From NCBI GenBank assembly GCA_963971535.1, contig OZ020589.1, positions 87,123,796 through 87,187,795 of the forward strand: a stretch of 64,000 bases of DNA. The letters run 5' to 3'. This document shows positions 21,576-36,595 of this stretch, piece by piece. Position numbers and translations under genes: made by a program. Numbering within the stretch: the stretch's first letter is position 1; each line of letters starts with the position of its first letter. The notes beneath the pieces are model-generated. The model searched no databases. It saw only the letters and a program-made list of their open reading frames with translations, and was not told the origin of the DNA. The DNA comes from Notolepis coatsorum. Lineage: Eukaryota > Chordata > Actinopteri > Aulopiformes > Paralepididae.

Positions 21576-22170
21576 GTGTTTGTTGACATTCCTTGGAAGA
21601 ACATCTGAGATAAGACGGAGTGTCTCCCAGAGCGAGGGAGAGCGGTTCACAGTGAATGAAAGTTTAATGGTGTGAAAGGTTAGCAGTTGTCATGACAACA
21701 CGTCGCATGACAACCAGAAGGCGGGGCCGTCGTTGCGACGACGAACATCTATATCTGAACGGTGTTTCCGGGTGTAGGGCAGACTAGAATCTGACCGAGA
21801 GCGAGTAGGACTGAGATCACACAGACACTCTCTCCTCTCATTGAGAGAGAGGGGGGGGGGGGGGGGGGGAGAATGCCACATCACCAGTAGCTTCGGCTAC
21901 CACGAGGATGGTCTTGGCTAACGAACCGGCCTGACCACTATTGGACTGAATAACAAAAGGACGATAGACGAACACACCGAAAGATCATTAGAATAGACTC
22001 TTCAAGGACGATACAATTTGATAACATCTGACAACATCTGATTATGAGGTTCTGTTTATAGCAATAAAACAACGCTTTTCCTCATAAGGTATCTCACGGT
22101 GTCGAAGTGTCGAATTCTTACGGAGGTGGAGAATTATTATGGTTTATGGATTGCACTAACGGGGGGAGAT
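21576..22170 (+). repeat. Probable solo LTR of a second retroelement
   Basis: The stretch starts with tgtttgttgacattcc, has a GA/G-rich tract (21843-21870), a polyadenylation signal (aataaaacaacgc near 22063) and a short downstream region ending around ggattgca. This layout resembles U3-R-U5 of an LTR. No second copy is present in the window and no target duplication was found, so the ends and family are uncertain. Confidence 0.4.
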
Positions 22171-22219
22171 AAGGATCTTATCTACCAGTATCGGAGACGT
22201 CAGGACCATTAAAAGTACA

Positions 22220-23010
22220 CAACGCAGAGGAATTGGATGGAGGGCCAAACAGACGAAGACGTGATACTGGCCAGTTTGATCAGGATCTTACACTGGTGTA
22301 GGTTAGAGTCTCGCTACTGCTCTTCATCTTCTCTGCCTTTTAAACCTAGCCAGTTTACAGATAGCCCAGTAGTTCTTAACACTCAACACAGAATCTGGCA
22401 GCAATTTAGACGCCATTTCAAGTTCTGTTCTGCATCTACCATGGCCCCAATATGTAAAAACCATCTGCCTGGAGTTTAATAATGGGATGAGGCCATAGAG
22501 AGAATACACACCACTACGTCCTGTGCTCGTCTCAGCCTCATACAACTCAAAGTACTGCATAGAGCTCTTTTCTCCAAATCCAAGCTTTCCAAGATATACC
22601 CGGAGGTGGAGGATAAGTGCAGCAGGTGTCATAATACACCCTGTGATCTTAGTCACATGTTCTTTACGTGTCCAGAACTCCACACCTACTGGAGTGGTAT
22701 TTTCGACACTTTGTCCACAGTACTCAATTTAGATCTTTTGCCATGTCCACTGAAAGCAATCTTTGGAACCCCTATTGAGACACTAGCTCTTAACTCTAAA
22801 CAAAAAACAATTATTGCATTTACATCCCTCTTAGCGAGACACATTATATTGTTAGACTGAAAATCCGCCAACAGTCCTTCCATAGCACAATGGCTCAACA
22901 ATGTCATGTTCTTTCTCAAACTTGAGAAAATAAATATACTATCAGGGGTTCAAGTACAACATTTTACAACATATGGCAGCCCTTTATAAGCCATGTTAAC
23001 GAGCTACAGT
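22220..23010 (+). mobile_element. L1-group LINE fragment (C-terminal part of ORF2)
   Basis: Joined frames read HWCRLESRYCSSSSLPF, then LKVLHRALFSKSKLSKIYPE and CSRCHNTPCDLSHMFFTCPE, the Cys/His cluster at the end of L1-group ORF2. One or more stops are present. It is a 5'-truncated or fragmented copy, different in sequence from LINE-A and from the copy at 55112-57784. Pyrimidine-rich 3' sequence follows to about 23260. Confidence 0.8.
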
Positions 23011-23306
23011 GTCTGTCTCCCGGTTGATCCCGATGTTCACCTGCTCTCTCAAATATAGTCTTGTTTGCTGGGTCTCTCCTTCTCATGTGAACTGCACTGC
23101 TATGTCGGTCAGGCCTACCCTTTTTGGGTGAGCCGACCTGGTGTCCAAGGGGCCTCTCCTTTCTGTGTGAATTTACCTGCTGGATCTAACGGAGCTCTCC
23201 TGTACGCGTGTTGCTTTTTAACAGCGGAGCAGTGCAAGAATGTGACAATTTGACCATGTGACCGCGGCAACGCGAGAGAGCGGCAGTGCGGACATAGGCT
23301 GTCTCT

Positions 23307-23578
23307 AAGACAAACTCTAACCTTAACCAGCTCCTTAACAGCGCCTAAACTTAACCGTTCTAACCTTAATCAACTCCGAAACAATGCCTAACCTTAACCT
23401 TAACCTTAACCATGCCTAACCTTAACCATAGAAAGAATATTGCCATTCTCTAAGACAAACTCTAACCTTAACCAGCTCCTTAACAGCGCCTAAACTTAAC
23501 CGTTCTAACCTTAACCAACTCCGAAACAATGCCTAACCTTAACCTTAACCATGCCTAACCTTAACCGGTGAAAGAATA
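23307..23578 (+). repeat. Two ~147-bp repeats rich in CCTTAACC
   Basis: A block with tctaaccttaaccagctcct and cctaaccttaaccttaacca occurs twice (23307-23433 and 23454-23575), separated by attgccattctctaagaca. The motif looks telomere-like but is not (CCCTAA)n; it is a local duplication of a CTTAACC-rich sequence. Confidence 0.75.
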
Positions 23579-23619
23579 CACGTTAAAAAAAAAAATCATG
23601 TTAAAAAAAGAAAAATTTG

Positions 23620-23692
23620 ATGGGATTCGAACTTGTCAACAACGGACCGCAGGACCGCTGCGCTGCCAGGTGAGCTGAGCGCCGAATGAAAA
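23620..23692 (-). repeat. tRNA-like SINE head
   Basis: Read on the minus strand: tcagctcacctggcagcgca, then acaagttcgaatcccatc. The second is a good B box and the first an acceptable A box, about 35 bp apart as in tRNA-derived SINEs. Anticodon and acceptor stems are not convincing, so it is not a tRNA gene. Confidence 0.55.
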
Positions 23693-23907
23693 TCATCGCG
23701 GATTAGGGCGGTTACATAATGCCGCAAGCTCTGCCGCTCTGCGGTTGCCGCGCCTGCCGCGGGGCGTGTCGCAGCCAATCAGGGAAAACGCGGAAGCAAC
23801 GGCAGCACTGCTCCGCTGTTATTAAGCAATAGGCCTCCTGTACCTGTCGAGCGGACACTAATTAGATGCTAGATCCCACCCCAGCCACAGTAGTTAAGGA
23901 CTTAGAT

Positions 23908-24402
23908 CAGTGGTTCTCAAACTACGGGTCGCAACCCAAATTGGGGTCGCAGGTAGGTGACAGTGGGGTTGCGCATTGGAAAGTAAAAAAAAGTGCGGCT
24001 GGGTGGCGCAGCGGACTAATCGCTCGTCACCAACGCAAGAGACACTGGTATCGAATCCGGCTGTCAGCGTTGCCTCCGGCTTGGCCGGCCGTCATACTGG
24101 CTCAATTGGCAGAGTCAGCGGGAGGGAAGGCGGTGGGGTGGTATTCTGGTCGTTGTAAACAGCGACTCCTACAGGTCGGTCAGGGCGCCTGCACAGCGAG
24201 GGAGGGAGATGGTGTTATAAATGTGTATTGATAACATAGTCCTGTAATTACGTTTTCTAATAAATATGCCTGATCAAGTTCAACAACGTGTGCTTTTATT
24301 TTGATATTTCTTAATTCCATGTTGAAATTACGCGATGTGGGGTCCCCAAAAACATTCCTGAATAAAATGGGGTCACGGTATGAAAAGGTTTGAGAACCCC
24401 CG
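23908..24402. mobile_element. hAT element 8, hosting a tRNA-SINE
   Basis: TIRs cagtggttctcaaac and gtttgagaacccccg are flanked by the perfect duplication acttagat (23900-23907 and 24403-24410). Subterminal gggtcgca and ggggtcacggta motifs mark a known type of short hAT. Most of its 495 bp is a nested SINE. Confidence 0.9.
23994..24240 (+). mobile_element. tRNA-derived SINE nested in hAT element 8
   Basis: The head has an A box (ctgggtggcgcagcgg, 24000-24015) and a B box (ggtatcgaatccgg, 24048-24061). The body contains cagcgactcctacaggtcgg, also seen at 16655-16762. The head looks tRNA-like, but no anticodon could be assigned. It is in plus orientation, antisense to sos1. Confidence 0.8.
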
Positions 24403-24410
24403 ACTTAGAT

Positions 24411-24973
24411 GACGCTTGTGTGTGTGAATGTGTGTGCATGTGTGTAGAGGGGGGATGGGTGGGGGGGGGTTCAGGGGGGTGGGTTACTGGGAGGGCTCCG
24501 TTTGTTTATTGTATTTTCATTCATCATTTATTTTATTACTGTATCTGTATTACGTACCCAAGATGTGAGTTACATTTATTTAAAGTCATGTTTGTTTATT
24601 TTATTTTTATTTTTTTTGTAATCCGTCACAGATGTAAGCCTTGGGCCTCTACACAGAACACTTCGTGCCCGTTTGTGTTGCTTTACATTTTTGTAATATA
24701 TTTTTTTATTTATCCGTATTTCAATGTCAATCTTTTAATTTCAATGTCTTTTGTCGTTTATGTAAAAAGGGAAAATAAATACCAATACAAATATCTTTAA
24801 AATAAACAAATTTGTTTAAGGTTAAAGCAATACAAAAACGATTAAACAGTAAAACAAACAAATTGGCCTTAAGTTCAATCTTTACAGACTTATCTTTTCA
24901 GTCTTAGAAGAAAAATAGCTGCAGATTTTTTATTAATTTGTCCCAAATCGGTATCAGAGCCAGACATCTTTAC
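24411..24973. other. Intron 4 sequence, G-rich then A/T-rich
   Basis: A TGTGTG and G-rich start (24411-24490) is followed by A/T-rich sequence. It may be the 3' untranslated part of an old LINE continuing from before hAT element 8. No coding or TIR signal was recognised. Confidence 0.3.
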
Positions 24974-25400
24974 CCAGTACCCACTGAACTAGACAGACCC
25001 TGCCCTACCTACCGACCCCGGCCCTTACCCAGACAGACCCTGCCCTACCCACTGACCCCTTACCCACTGAACTAGACAGACCCTGCCCTACCTACTGACC
25101 CCTTACCCACTGAACTAGACAGACCCTGCCCTACCTACTGACCCCTTACCCACTGAACTAGACAGACCCTGCCCTACCTACTGACCCCTTACCCACTGAA
25201 CTAGACAGACCCTGCCCTACCTACTGACCCCTTACCCACTGAACTAGACAGACCCTGCCCTACCTACTGACCCCTTACCCACTGAACTAGACAGACCCTG
25301 CCCTACCTACTGACCCCTTACCCACTGAACTAGACAGACCCTGCCCTACCTAATGACCCCTTACCCACTGAACTAGACAGACCCTGCCCTATCTACTGAA
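24974..25400 (+). repeat. 44-bp minisatellite, about nine units
   Basis: The unit contains ccttacccactgaactagac then agaccctgccctacctactg. The central units are nearly identical, and the first two and last are variant. It ends about 350 bp below the exon 4 donor (in sos1 sense, within intron 4). Confidence 0.92.
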
Positions 25401-25413
25401 CCCCACAGCACTA

Positions 25414-28941
<3,528 letters not shown>

Positions 28942-30345
28942 ACTGTCCTAGGGCACAGGAGGAACATTATACTGAACTGTCCTGGGGCACAGGAGGAACA
29001 TTATACTGAACCGTCCTGGGGCACAGGAGGAACATTATACTGAACCGTCCTGGGGCACAGGAGGAACATTATACTGAACTGTCCTGGGGCACAGGAGGAA
29101 CATTATACTGAACTGTCCTGGGGCACAGGAGGAACATTATACTGAACTGTCCTGGGGCACAGGAGGAACATTATACTGAACCGTCCTGGGGCACAGGAGG
29201 AACATTATACTGAACCGTCCTGGGGCACAGGAGGAACATTATACTGAACTGTCCTGGGGCACAGGAGGAACATTATACTGAACTGTCCTGGGGCACAGGA
29301 GGAACATTATACTGAACTGTCCTGGGGCACAGGAGGAACATTATACTGAACTGTCCTGGGGCACAGGAGGAACATTATACTGAACCGTCCTGGGGCACAG
29401 GAGGAACATTATACTGAACTGTCCTGGGGCACAGGAGGAACATTATACTGAACTGTCCTAGGGCACAGGAGGAACATTATACTGAACTGTCCTGGGGCAC
29501 AGGAGGAACATTATACTGAACTGTCCTGGGGCACAGGAGGAACATTATACTGAACTGTCCTGGGGCACAGGAGGAACATTATACTGAACTGTCCTGGGGC
29601 ACAGGATGAACATTATACTGAACTGTCCTGGGGCACAGGAGGAACATTATACTGAACTGTCCTGGGGCACAGAAGGAACATTATACTGAACTGTCCTGGG
29701 GCACAGGAGGAACATTATACTGAACTGTCCTGGAGCACAGAAGGAACATTATACTGAACTGTCCTGGGGCACAGGAGGAACATTATACTGAACTGTCCTG
29801 GGGCAGAGGAGGAACATTATACTGAACCGTCCTGGGGCACAGGAGGAACATTATACTGAACCGTCCTGGGGCACAGGAGGAACATTATACTGAACTGTCC
29901 TGGGGCACAGGAGGAACATTATACTGAACTGTCCTGGGGCACAGGAGGAACATTATACTGAACTGTCCTGGGGCACAGGAGGAACATTATACTGAACTGT
30001 CCTGGGGCACAGGAGGAACATTATACTGAACCGTCCTGGGGCACAGGAGGAACATTATACTGAACTGTCCTGGGGCACAGGAGGAACATTATACTGAACT
30101 GTCCTGGAGCACAGGAGGAACATTATACTGAACTGTCCTGGGGCACAGGAGGAACATTATACTGAACTGTCCTGGGGCACAGGAGGAACATTATACTGAA
30201 CTGTCCTGGAGCACAGGAGGAACATTATACTGAACTGTCCTAGGGCACAGGAGGAACATTATACTGAACTGTCCTGGAGCACAGGAGGAACATTATACTG
30301 AACTGTCCTGGGGCACAGGAGGAACATTATACTGAACTGTCTTGG
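28942..30345 (+). repeat. 34-bp minisatellite, about 41 units
   Basis: The unit reads actgtcctggggcacaggag then gaacattatactga. Most units have aactgtcc; at least eight have aaccgtcc, and a few carry other single-base changes (cctagggc, cctggagc, acagaagg). It occupies 1.4 kb of sos1 intron 2. Units follow one another without spacers. Confidence 0.97.
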
Positions 30346-31103
30346 GGAAAAAAGGATTTATTGGGATTTAATATGGGATTCTGGTGGTTCTCTCATAGAG
30401 ATGTGGAGATGGATCTCCTCTCAAGGTCCCTGGTTGCTCTCTCATAAATAGATGTGGAGATGGACCTCCTCTCAAGGTCCCTGGCGGTGCTCTCATACAT
30501 GTGCTTTAAATAAACCACTGATGCTCCTTGTTACTACCACACCCAAGTGTTTAAATGAATCCATTGCTACTTTGAATGGCCAATGTCTAAACTAGAGGTT
30601 GAGTTTTTGCTTCCATTGTCAATCAGGCTTCTTGGATATCAAGCTGTTTCAGGTCATTGCCCGGTCTGATAACATGCCCCAACGTCTGACCCTCATTTGA
30701 CCCTGGCACGTTGAGTAGGAACACATTGTTTATAGGAAAGACATGGTGACAAGGTCTGAGCTGTAGGCAAGGTCAAAGTGGAACCATTTCTACTCCTGTG
30801 TTAACAATAGTTTTTTTCTGTTAAGAGTACTGTAAACATTTAGTCTAAATTCACGATTAAAGATGAAATAATTTAAAGAATTTTCAACAGGTTGTTCTTA
30901 GAAATGGACATGAGTTATGTAACCACCGAATCTACGGGTGAAATACTATTAGAAATTCACAATTATATATTGACTGACACAATTAAATATATATTATATT
31001 TTCACACTGGATTCCTCGTCTGAAACCTGCAGTTACATTTTAATCCATGGGGTGGCACTGTTGTTATGTTGTGTTAGTAAACCCTGAGGAGGAAGTGCAT
31101 TAC
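30346..31103. other. Intron 2, mostly unique
   Basis: A ~60-bp segment containing agatgtggagatgg and cctcctctcaaggtccctgg is present twice (30395-30500). The rest shows no recognisable element. Confidence 0.4.
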
Positions 31104-31111
31104 CTCCAGAC

Positions 31112-31364
31112 TAGAGGCTGACATGTGAGTGGATTTTGTCTCCCGCTCCTTCCCACTCCCACAGAAATAATCCCACTCCCTCCCACTCCTGAGTGAGAGT
31201 TTAAAAAAAAAATCCCACTCCCTCCCACTCCCGCCCGAATCCCATTGATTTTGTTGTCATAGTTCCCACTCCCTTCTGCTCCCGTTGACGTTTACTCCCG
31301 GTCCTGCCCAATCACGTGATTCAAAGTGAATTTGACTCCCATCCCGAAAAAATTTCATCCTCTA
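31112..31364. mobile_element. hAT-like MITE rich in CTCCCACTC
   Basis: Short TIRs tagagg and cctcta are flanked by the perfect 8-bp duplication ctccagac (31104-31111 and 31365-31372). The interior has repeated cccactccctcccactcc motifs. It is 253 bp long and non-coding. Confidence 0.78.
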
Positions 31365-31372
31365 CTCCAGAC

Positions 31373-32787
31373 GCATCAAGGTTCATCACAATACAAATTT
31401 CACAAATGTCTCAGACTGCTCATTAAAGTTTTCGAGTACTCGTTCTTTTTTTGTGTTAAGAGTACCGTTTTTATGCGTTAGAGTAATGGGGTTATTTTGT
31501 GTTAGAGTACTGGGGGTATTTTGTATTAGAGTACTGGAGTTATTTTGTGTTGGAGTACAGTTTTTCGTGTTTGAGAACAGTTTATTGTGTTAGAACTCGA
31601 CTACAAACATGACTCCTCCATCTGTAAGCAGATACACTTCCACATGATCCCATAAACAACAAAATACCGAAAGTCTCAAAATAGATTTATTTTACAGCTA
31701 ACTCCAAGGCTGCTTTGCTATGTGCTGCTTATGTAGTCAAGTGGGGAGGGGGGGGGGGGGGGGGGGGTTGTGGCAGTTCTGTTGACTGACAGGTCACCAT
31801 ACGTATGCACAACACTCAATCTGTCAGATCACGATGACCTTGGGCAAAGAGGAATTGTAGGGGTTAAAGGTCACGAACACGTCACTAGGAGGGAGTATTG
31901 GGAGAGGAGGTATGTTACCATCTCAGTGGAACCTGTGCCTCATCATCCTGTTGCTTGTAAAATTGTCCAGGGGCAAAAAAACAACAACAGGAAATCAAAA
32001 TGGCTTCTGAATCCAAGACATTGCAAACATAAGATAATGTCATAATGGAACATTATTTTAACATCACTAAACGGTAGCAAAACAACAGCGACATAACAGG
32101 AGCCCATTAAGCATTAGCGAGGTGCACAGCGCTCAGTGTTGACGATTAAGCAGATTGAAAATAGTACAGTATATAATAGGGATGCTCCAATATTTGACAG
32201 CCAATAATGATTTAGATTTATACAGTATAGTCCATTAGCACACAGCATTACATGGAATGTGCTAAATAAATAAAGATTGACTGATTGATTGATGTTGGGG
32301 TCATTAAACAAAGATTGAGATAATTAATTTCCTTCTTCTCTTCTTTGATTTCTGACTGATTTTAGTACTGCAGATATTCTCCCACACTCCAACGCAGAGC
32401 TGTCTATACACCTGTACGTCACAGCCTGCTAAACAGCACTGCCCAAGAGACAAATCCGTACATCTACGACCAAATTAGTTTGGAAGAAAATGTGGCTCTA
32501 ACGTTGAATTGGGTGTATACAGAGTGTCACTAATAAGTAATAACCATAAATTAGGTTACGCAGTGATATAGTAATGATGAGAAAGGTATACAGACAATTC
32601 TTTCTGCGTAAGGAATCCATATCTTTATGGCTGCGTAACCGTTCATGGACACAGTAAATAAACAAGGCATCACAGACACCATGAAATTTAACTATTTAAC
32701 AATTTTTTCAACAAATGTTCAGTTCTTCTTCATAAAATAGACTAAAGATATGGGGGGACAATAATATAATATTATTTATTCAATATG
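31373..32787. other. Intron 2 with tandem repeats and a G run
   Basis: A ~33-bp tandem (ttttgtgttagagtactggg and variants) lies at 31435-31590, and a G run at 31746-31768. At 32166 a fragment starting atagggatgctccaat resembles the end of the 51781-52980 hAT family. A short tract of GATT repeats lies at 32275-32292. No coding region was recognised. Confidence 0.45.
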
Positions 32788-33748
32788 TTAACACTTTGGC
32801 TGCCAGGAAACGTGTTTAGACGTCATTGCCGGCCATGCTCAAGTTGCCGGAGGACGCTTTACAGCGTCCTTATATCAATATTTCAAAAATCTGCGATCGG
32901 ATTCATATGTCCCCTCCGCTGGCCTGAGATCCACCAGGAGGACCCACTGAGCTCTCTGGCGGTTCAGGAGCGCCATCTGGTGGCCGATCGGCGCAATCGC
33001 TTAACAGGAAGCGGCATAGAGGTTGTGCTGGACGTCCGTATTACTTCCGGGCACTCGCTATAGGTCCCGGCATTCTAGCTCGTCACAATACACAGTGATC
33101 GATTGCCAATAACTCGATAAACAACATGATTTGGACGTATAATACCATTATACAAGCTGGAGATGGACCGGGTAAATCTACATCCCATAATGATAAGATT
33201 TCTACTCTACAATGATCGCCCAACGGCGCGCGGAGACTGGGGTGAGTTTTAGCGTGTAACGTTACCGTCTTCGATACTAACTGCTATTATCAACATTTGA
33301 CCCACATTAGATGATTGGTATAACGCTGCCCACGGAATTATAAACGCCCCCTAGCCCATCCGGTCAACATCAGATGACGTGTAGTAACTTCTAGAAGTAC
33401 GTCTAGTTGGAATTTTTTATATCGCGCTGATTGCCATAAAACTGTATTGCATCTTCAATATAATGCATTTGGGGCTATAGATCACGTTCTGGAGAAAGCT
33501 GCAGAAAGAGATGAAAACATACTTATACATTAGACCATACTTTACTATGAATATGTGAATGAAAAAGTTTAACGTTGCTACACAATGAACAATACATATA
33601 GGACTTTGAATGGGCCCTAATAATGGCAATGTAGCAATAGAATTTAAAAAGTTATAGCCATGCAAAGAAGGGGTACTACTCCATAGACAAATAGAGCCGG
33701 CAACCTATGGTATATCATGAATTTAACCCAAGGCAACCAAAGTGTTAA
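32788..33748 (+). mobile_element. piggyBac-like non-autonomous element, copy C (complete)
   Basis: It is bounded by TTAA at both ends (32788-32791 and 33745-33748), with TIRs cactttggctgcc and ggcaaccaaagtg. It is near-identical to copies A and B. No transposase is encoded. The three copies in one window suggest recent activity of the family in this genome. Confidence 0.88.
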
Positions 33749-33966
33749 GGGCAATAATATGAGTATAGGTAGCATAGGTGGGCCTTACCAGGTTAGTTTA
33801 TGTCCTATTTGGGCAGAGATGTTTGACAGTGGAACACAAGTGAAACGTCATCCAACTCTCTGCGTAGAAGAATGATATTCTTTAATACCAACATTGTGTT
33901 TTAGGGCGCGGCTACACCGATCCATTGTATCCGTCTGTCTACGTCCGCTTTTAATTATTAATCAAC
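33749..33966. other. Intron 2, nothing recognised
   Basis: A short unique-looking stretch between piggyBac-like copy C and the minisatellite that follows. Confidence 0.4.
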
Positions 33967-34205
33967 AAGGAATATGTTGGACAGGGCTGATGATGAGGAG
34001 TATGTTTGTTGGACAGGGCTGATGATGAGGAGGATTATGTTTGTTGGACAGGGCTGATGATGAGGAGGATTATGTTTGATGGACAGGGCTGATGATGAGG
34101 ATGATTATGTTTGTTGAACAGGGCTGATGATGAGGAGGATTATGTTTGTTGGACAGGGCTGATGATGAGGAGGATTATGTTTGTTGGACAGGGCTGATGA
34201 TGAGT
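33967..34205 (+). repeat. ~35-bp minisatellite, about 6.5 units
   Basis: The unit contains gttggacagggctgatgatg then aggaggattatgttt, with small length variants in the first unit. It ends where tgagtccgtctctgcc begins. Confidence 0.93.
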
Positions 34206-34429
34206 CCGTCTCTGCCAACGGATACGTCACTATCTGTTAGCAAAGCTAACGTTGTTTCTGCAAATGCATGCTTACGTTAGCTAGGTTCTAATTAGAGACG
34301 AAACAATGGACAGCCATGTCTTCCATCTGTTTTATCTGTTTTGTGATGGATCAGTGTGACCACTCCCTTAGTCTGATAACCAGCATGAGGTGGATCAGTG
34401 TGACTGAGCCTAGTGTGTGACTAACAACC

Positions 34430-34820
34430 CAGCTGTCTCTCCTATGAGATACTACTGACCCTGACCAGCTGTCTCTGACTCCTATGAGATACTAGTGACC
34501 CTGGCCAGCTGTCTCTATGAGATACTACTGAGTTTGACCAGCTGTCTCTCCTATGAGATACTACTGACCCTGGCCAGCTGTCTCTCCTATGAGATACTAG
34601 TGACCCTGATCAGCTGTCTCTCCTATGCGATACTACTGACCCTGGCCAGCTGTCTCTCCTATGAGATACTAGTGACCCTGGCCAGCTGTCTCTCCTATGA
34701 GATACTACTGACCCTGGCCAGCTGTCTCTCCTATGAGATACTAGTGACCCTGGCCAGCTGTCTCTCCTATGAGATACTAGTGACCCTGGCCAGCTGTCTC
34801 TCCTATGAGATACTACTGAC
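34430..34820 (+). repeat. 36-bp minisatellite, first block
   Basis: The unit is gaccctggccagctgtctct then cctatgagatactact, about 10.5 copies. It continues after the hAT insertion at 35602-36125. Because 36 is a multiple of three, long open frames appear on both strands (repeating LTLASCLSYEIL on the plus strand); these are not genes. Confidence 0.96.
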
Positions 34821-35601
34821 TAGGGGTGGGAATCACCAGTTTCATCACGATACGATACGATATCGATTCTTTGGACAACGATACGATATTTGCCGATATC
34901 ACAAAGTCTGCCACGATACGATACGATACGATTAAATTCAGGTGCCTGCGATCGATATGAGGCGATATTATGTGCCCATTTAACACAATCAGTCACATTT
35001 AGATCAACTAAAAAAAGGCTACGGAAATATCAATTGATGTATTTATTTTTGAGCTCTTCCAGACATTTAAATGAAAAACAATCTATTGTTTTTAATACAA
35101 ATAGACCTCCTGTTCACTTTTGTTTTTATATATTGAGCTTTAACACACACACACACAGACACACACACACACACACACAGTCCCCCACCCCTCCTCCTTC
35201 CAAGTCCCCTCTCTCCTCTCCTGTTCTCTCTCACGGTTAGCTGCTTAGCTTTTAAGCAGCCAACGCGACGTTCATTTAGATATTTAACGCGACGTTGGCA
35301 TAAAGGAATGGCGACGATGCAACGCCTGTTATATGCATTTGACCCATTGCGGGGAAAAAACTGCACAGACTTATATCGGCTCGCAAAATAGACGCTCTGA
35401 GTGCTTTACAGCAGACGCAAACACTGCTGTAATGTCTACACGGAGTTTCACAATACTGGGCGCCGGCGGATATGACTCGCGGGGATTTTCAAAATAAGAG
35501 TATCGCAATATGAATCGATCTTTTTACGTTGCGTCGATCCTATTTGATTATTGATAATAGATCGATATATCAATCTGGATCGATGTATTGTCCCACCCCT
35601 A
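34821..35601. mobile_element. hAT element splitting the 36-bp minisatellite
   Basis: TIRs taggggtgggaat and tgtcccaccccta are flanked by the perfect duplication ctactgac (34813-34820 and 35602-35609), which is part of the minisatellite unit. Subterminal cgatacgatacgat repeats are typical of this group. No transposase ORF was recognised. A CA tract lies at 35144-35179. Confidence 0.9.
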
Positions 35602-36125
35602 CTACTGACCCTGGCCAGCTGTCTCTCCTATGAGATACTACTGACCCTGGCCAGCTGTCTTTCCTATGAGATACTACTGACCCTAGCCAGCTGTCTCTCC
35701 TATGAGATACTAGTGACCCTGGCCAGCTGTCTCTCCTATGAGATACTACTGACCCTTGCCAGCTGTCTCTACTATGAGATACTACTGACCCTGGCCAGCT
35801 GTCTCTCCTATGAGATACTAGTGAGCATGCCCAGCTGTCTCTCCTATGAGATACTAGTGACCCTGGCCAGCTGTCTCTCCTATGAGATACTAGTGACCCT
35901 GGCCAGCTGTCTCTCCTATGAGATACTAGTGACCCTGGCCAGCTGTCTCTCCTATGAGATACTAGTGACCCTGGCCAGCTGTCTCTCCTATGAGATACTA
36001 GTGACCCTGGCCAGCTGTCTCTCATATGAGATACTAGTGAGCATGACCAGCTATCTCTCCTATGAGATACTACTGACCCTGGCCAGCTGTCTCTCCTATG
36101 AGATACTAGTGAGTCTGACCAACTA
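35602..36125 (+). repeat. 36-bp minisatellite, second block
   Basis: About 14.5 copies of the same unit as 34430-34820, including variants with gagcatgcccag and gagcatgaccag. The two blocks were one array of about 25 units before the hAT insertion. Confidence 0.96.
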
Positions 36126-36344
36126 TCTTCCAAATCCAAAAACCAGAGTGCAAAAACACACAAGTTTGATTATCTGGTTTCTGGCTTTAGGAGAGTAGCT
36201 CATGTTCACAGAACTTTCCTAGATGATGCAAATAACATATTTGGGTGGTGTTCCCTTTAACACTGCTTGTTGGGCGGAGTGATCTGTGTGTGTGCGTGTG
36301 CGTGTGTGTGTGTGCGTGTGTGTGCGTGTGTGTGCGTGTCTCAC
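36126..36344. other. Intron 2, end with TG/TGCG tract at the exon 2 donor
   Basis: The part 36170-36265 resembles 28620-28930 and 49260-49510. At 36284-36340 a TG tract with CG interruptions runs to within five bases of the exon 2 donor (gtgaga). Confidence 0.6.
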
Positions 36345-36470
36345 TTCCACATCCTGCACACTGCGGGGCTGTGCCTGACACAACATGCTAAGCAACAGCA
36401 AGATCAGCTCCTCGATGTACTGCAGGGCATCCTCCTGGGACGACAGCTTGGGGTGGACCTGGCTCAGCAC
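36345..36470 (-). CDS. sos1: sos1 exon 2: first histone-like repeat
   Basis: The exon is 126 bp (42 codons, phase 0) and aligns gap-free with human SOS1 residues 30-71. It reads [20 protein letters not shown] and ends [12 protein letters not shown]. The acceptor is tgtgtgcag (36471-36479) and the donor gtgagac. MLCQAQPRS matches SOS1 better than SOS2 (KLCMAQPRT). It is the most upstream sos1 exon in the window; the exon with the start codon should lie beyond 64000. Confidence 0.94.
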
Positions 36471-36595
36471 CTGCACACACAGAGATTTAGATCAGATCTA
36501 AATATTTCAATATAGCCTAGAGATGAACCACAGAAAACCTCAAAACAAAAGGATTGGACTCTTTTGCTGAAAGTAACCCTGTTTAATTGTTTTTG

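Noticed and set aside
23307-23578. Interstitial telomere repeat
   Set aside because: The motif is CCTTAACC in irregular spacing within a duplicated block, not an array of CCCTAA.
28942-30345. A CRISPR-like array of ~34-bp repeats
   Set aside because: Units are directly joined without unique spacers, and the locus is a fish intron; it is a minisatellite.
34495-36198. Long open frames (146-215 codons) on both strands resembling a repetitive protein
   Set aside because: They come from a 36-bp minisatellite whose length is a multiple of three; there is no start context, splice signal or similarity, and the two strands are equally open.
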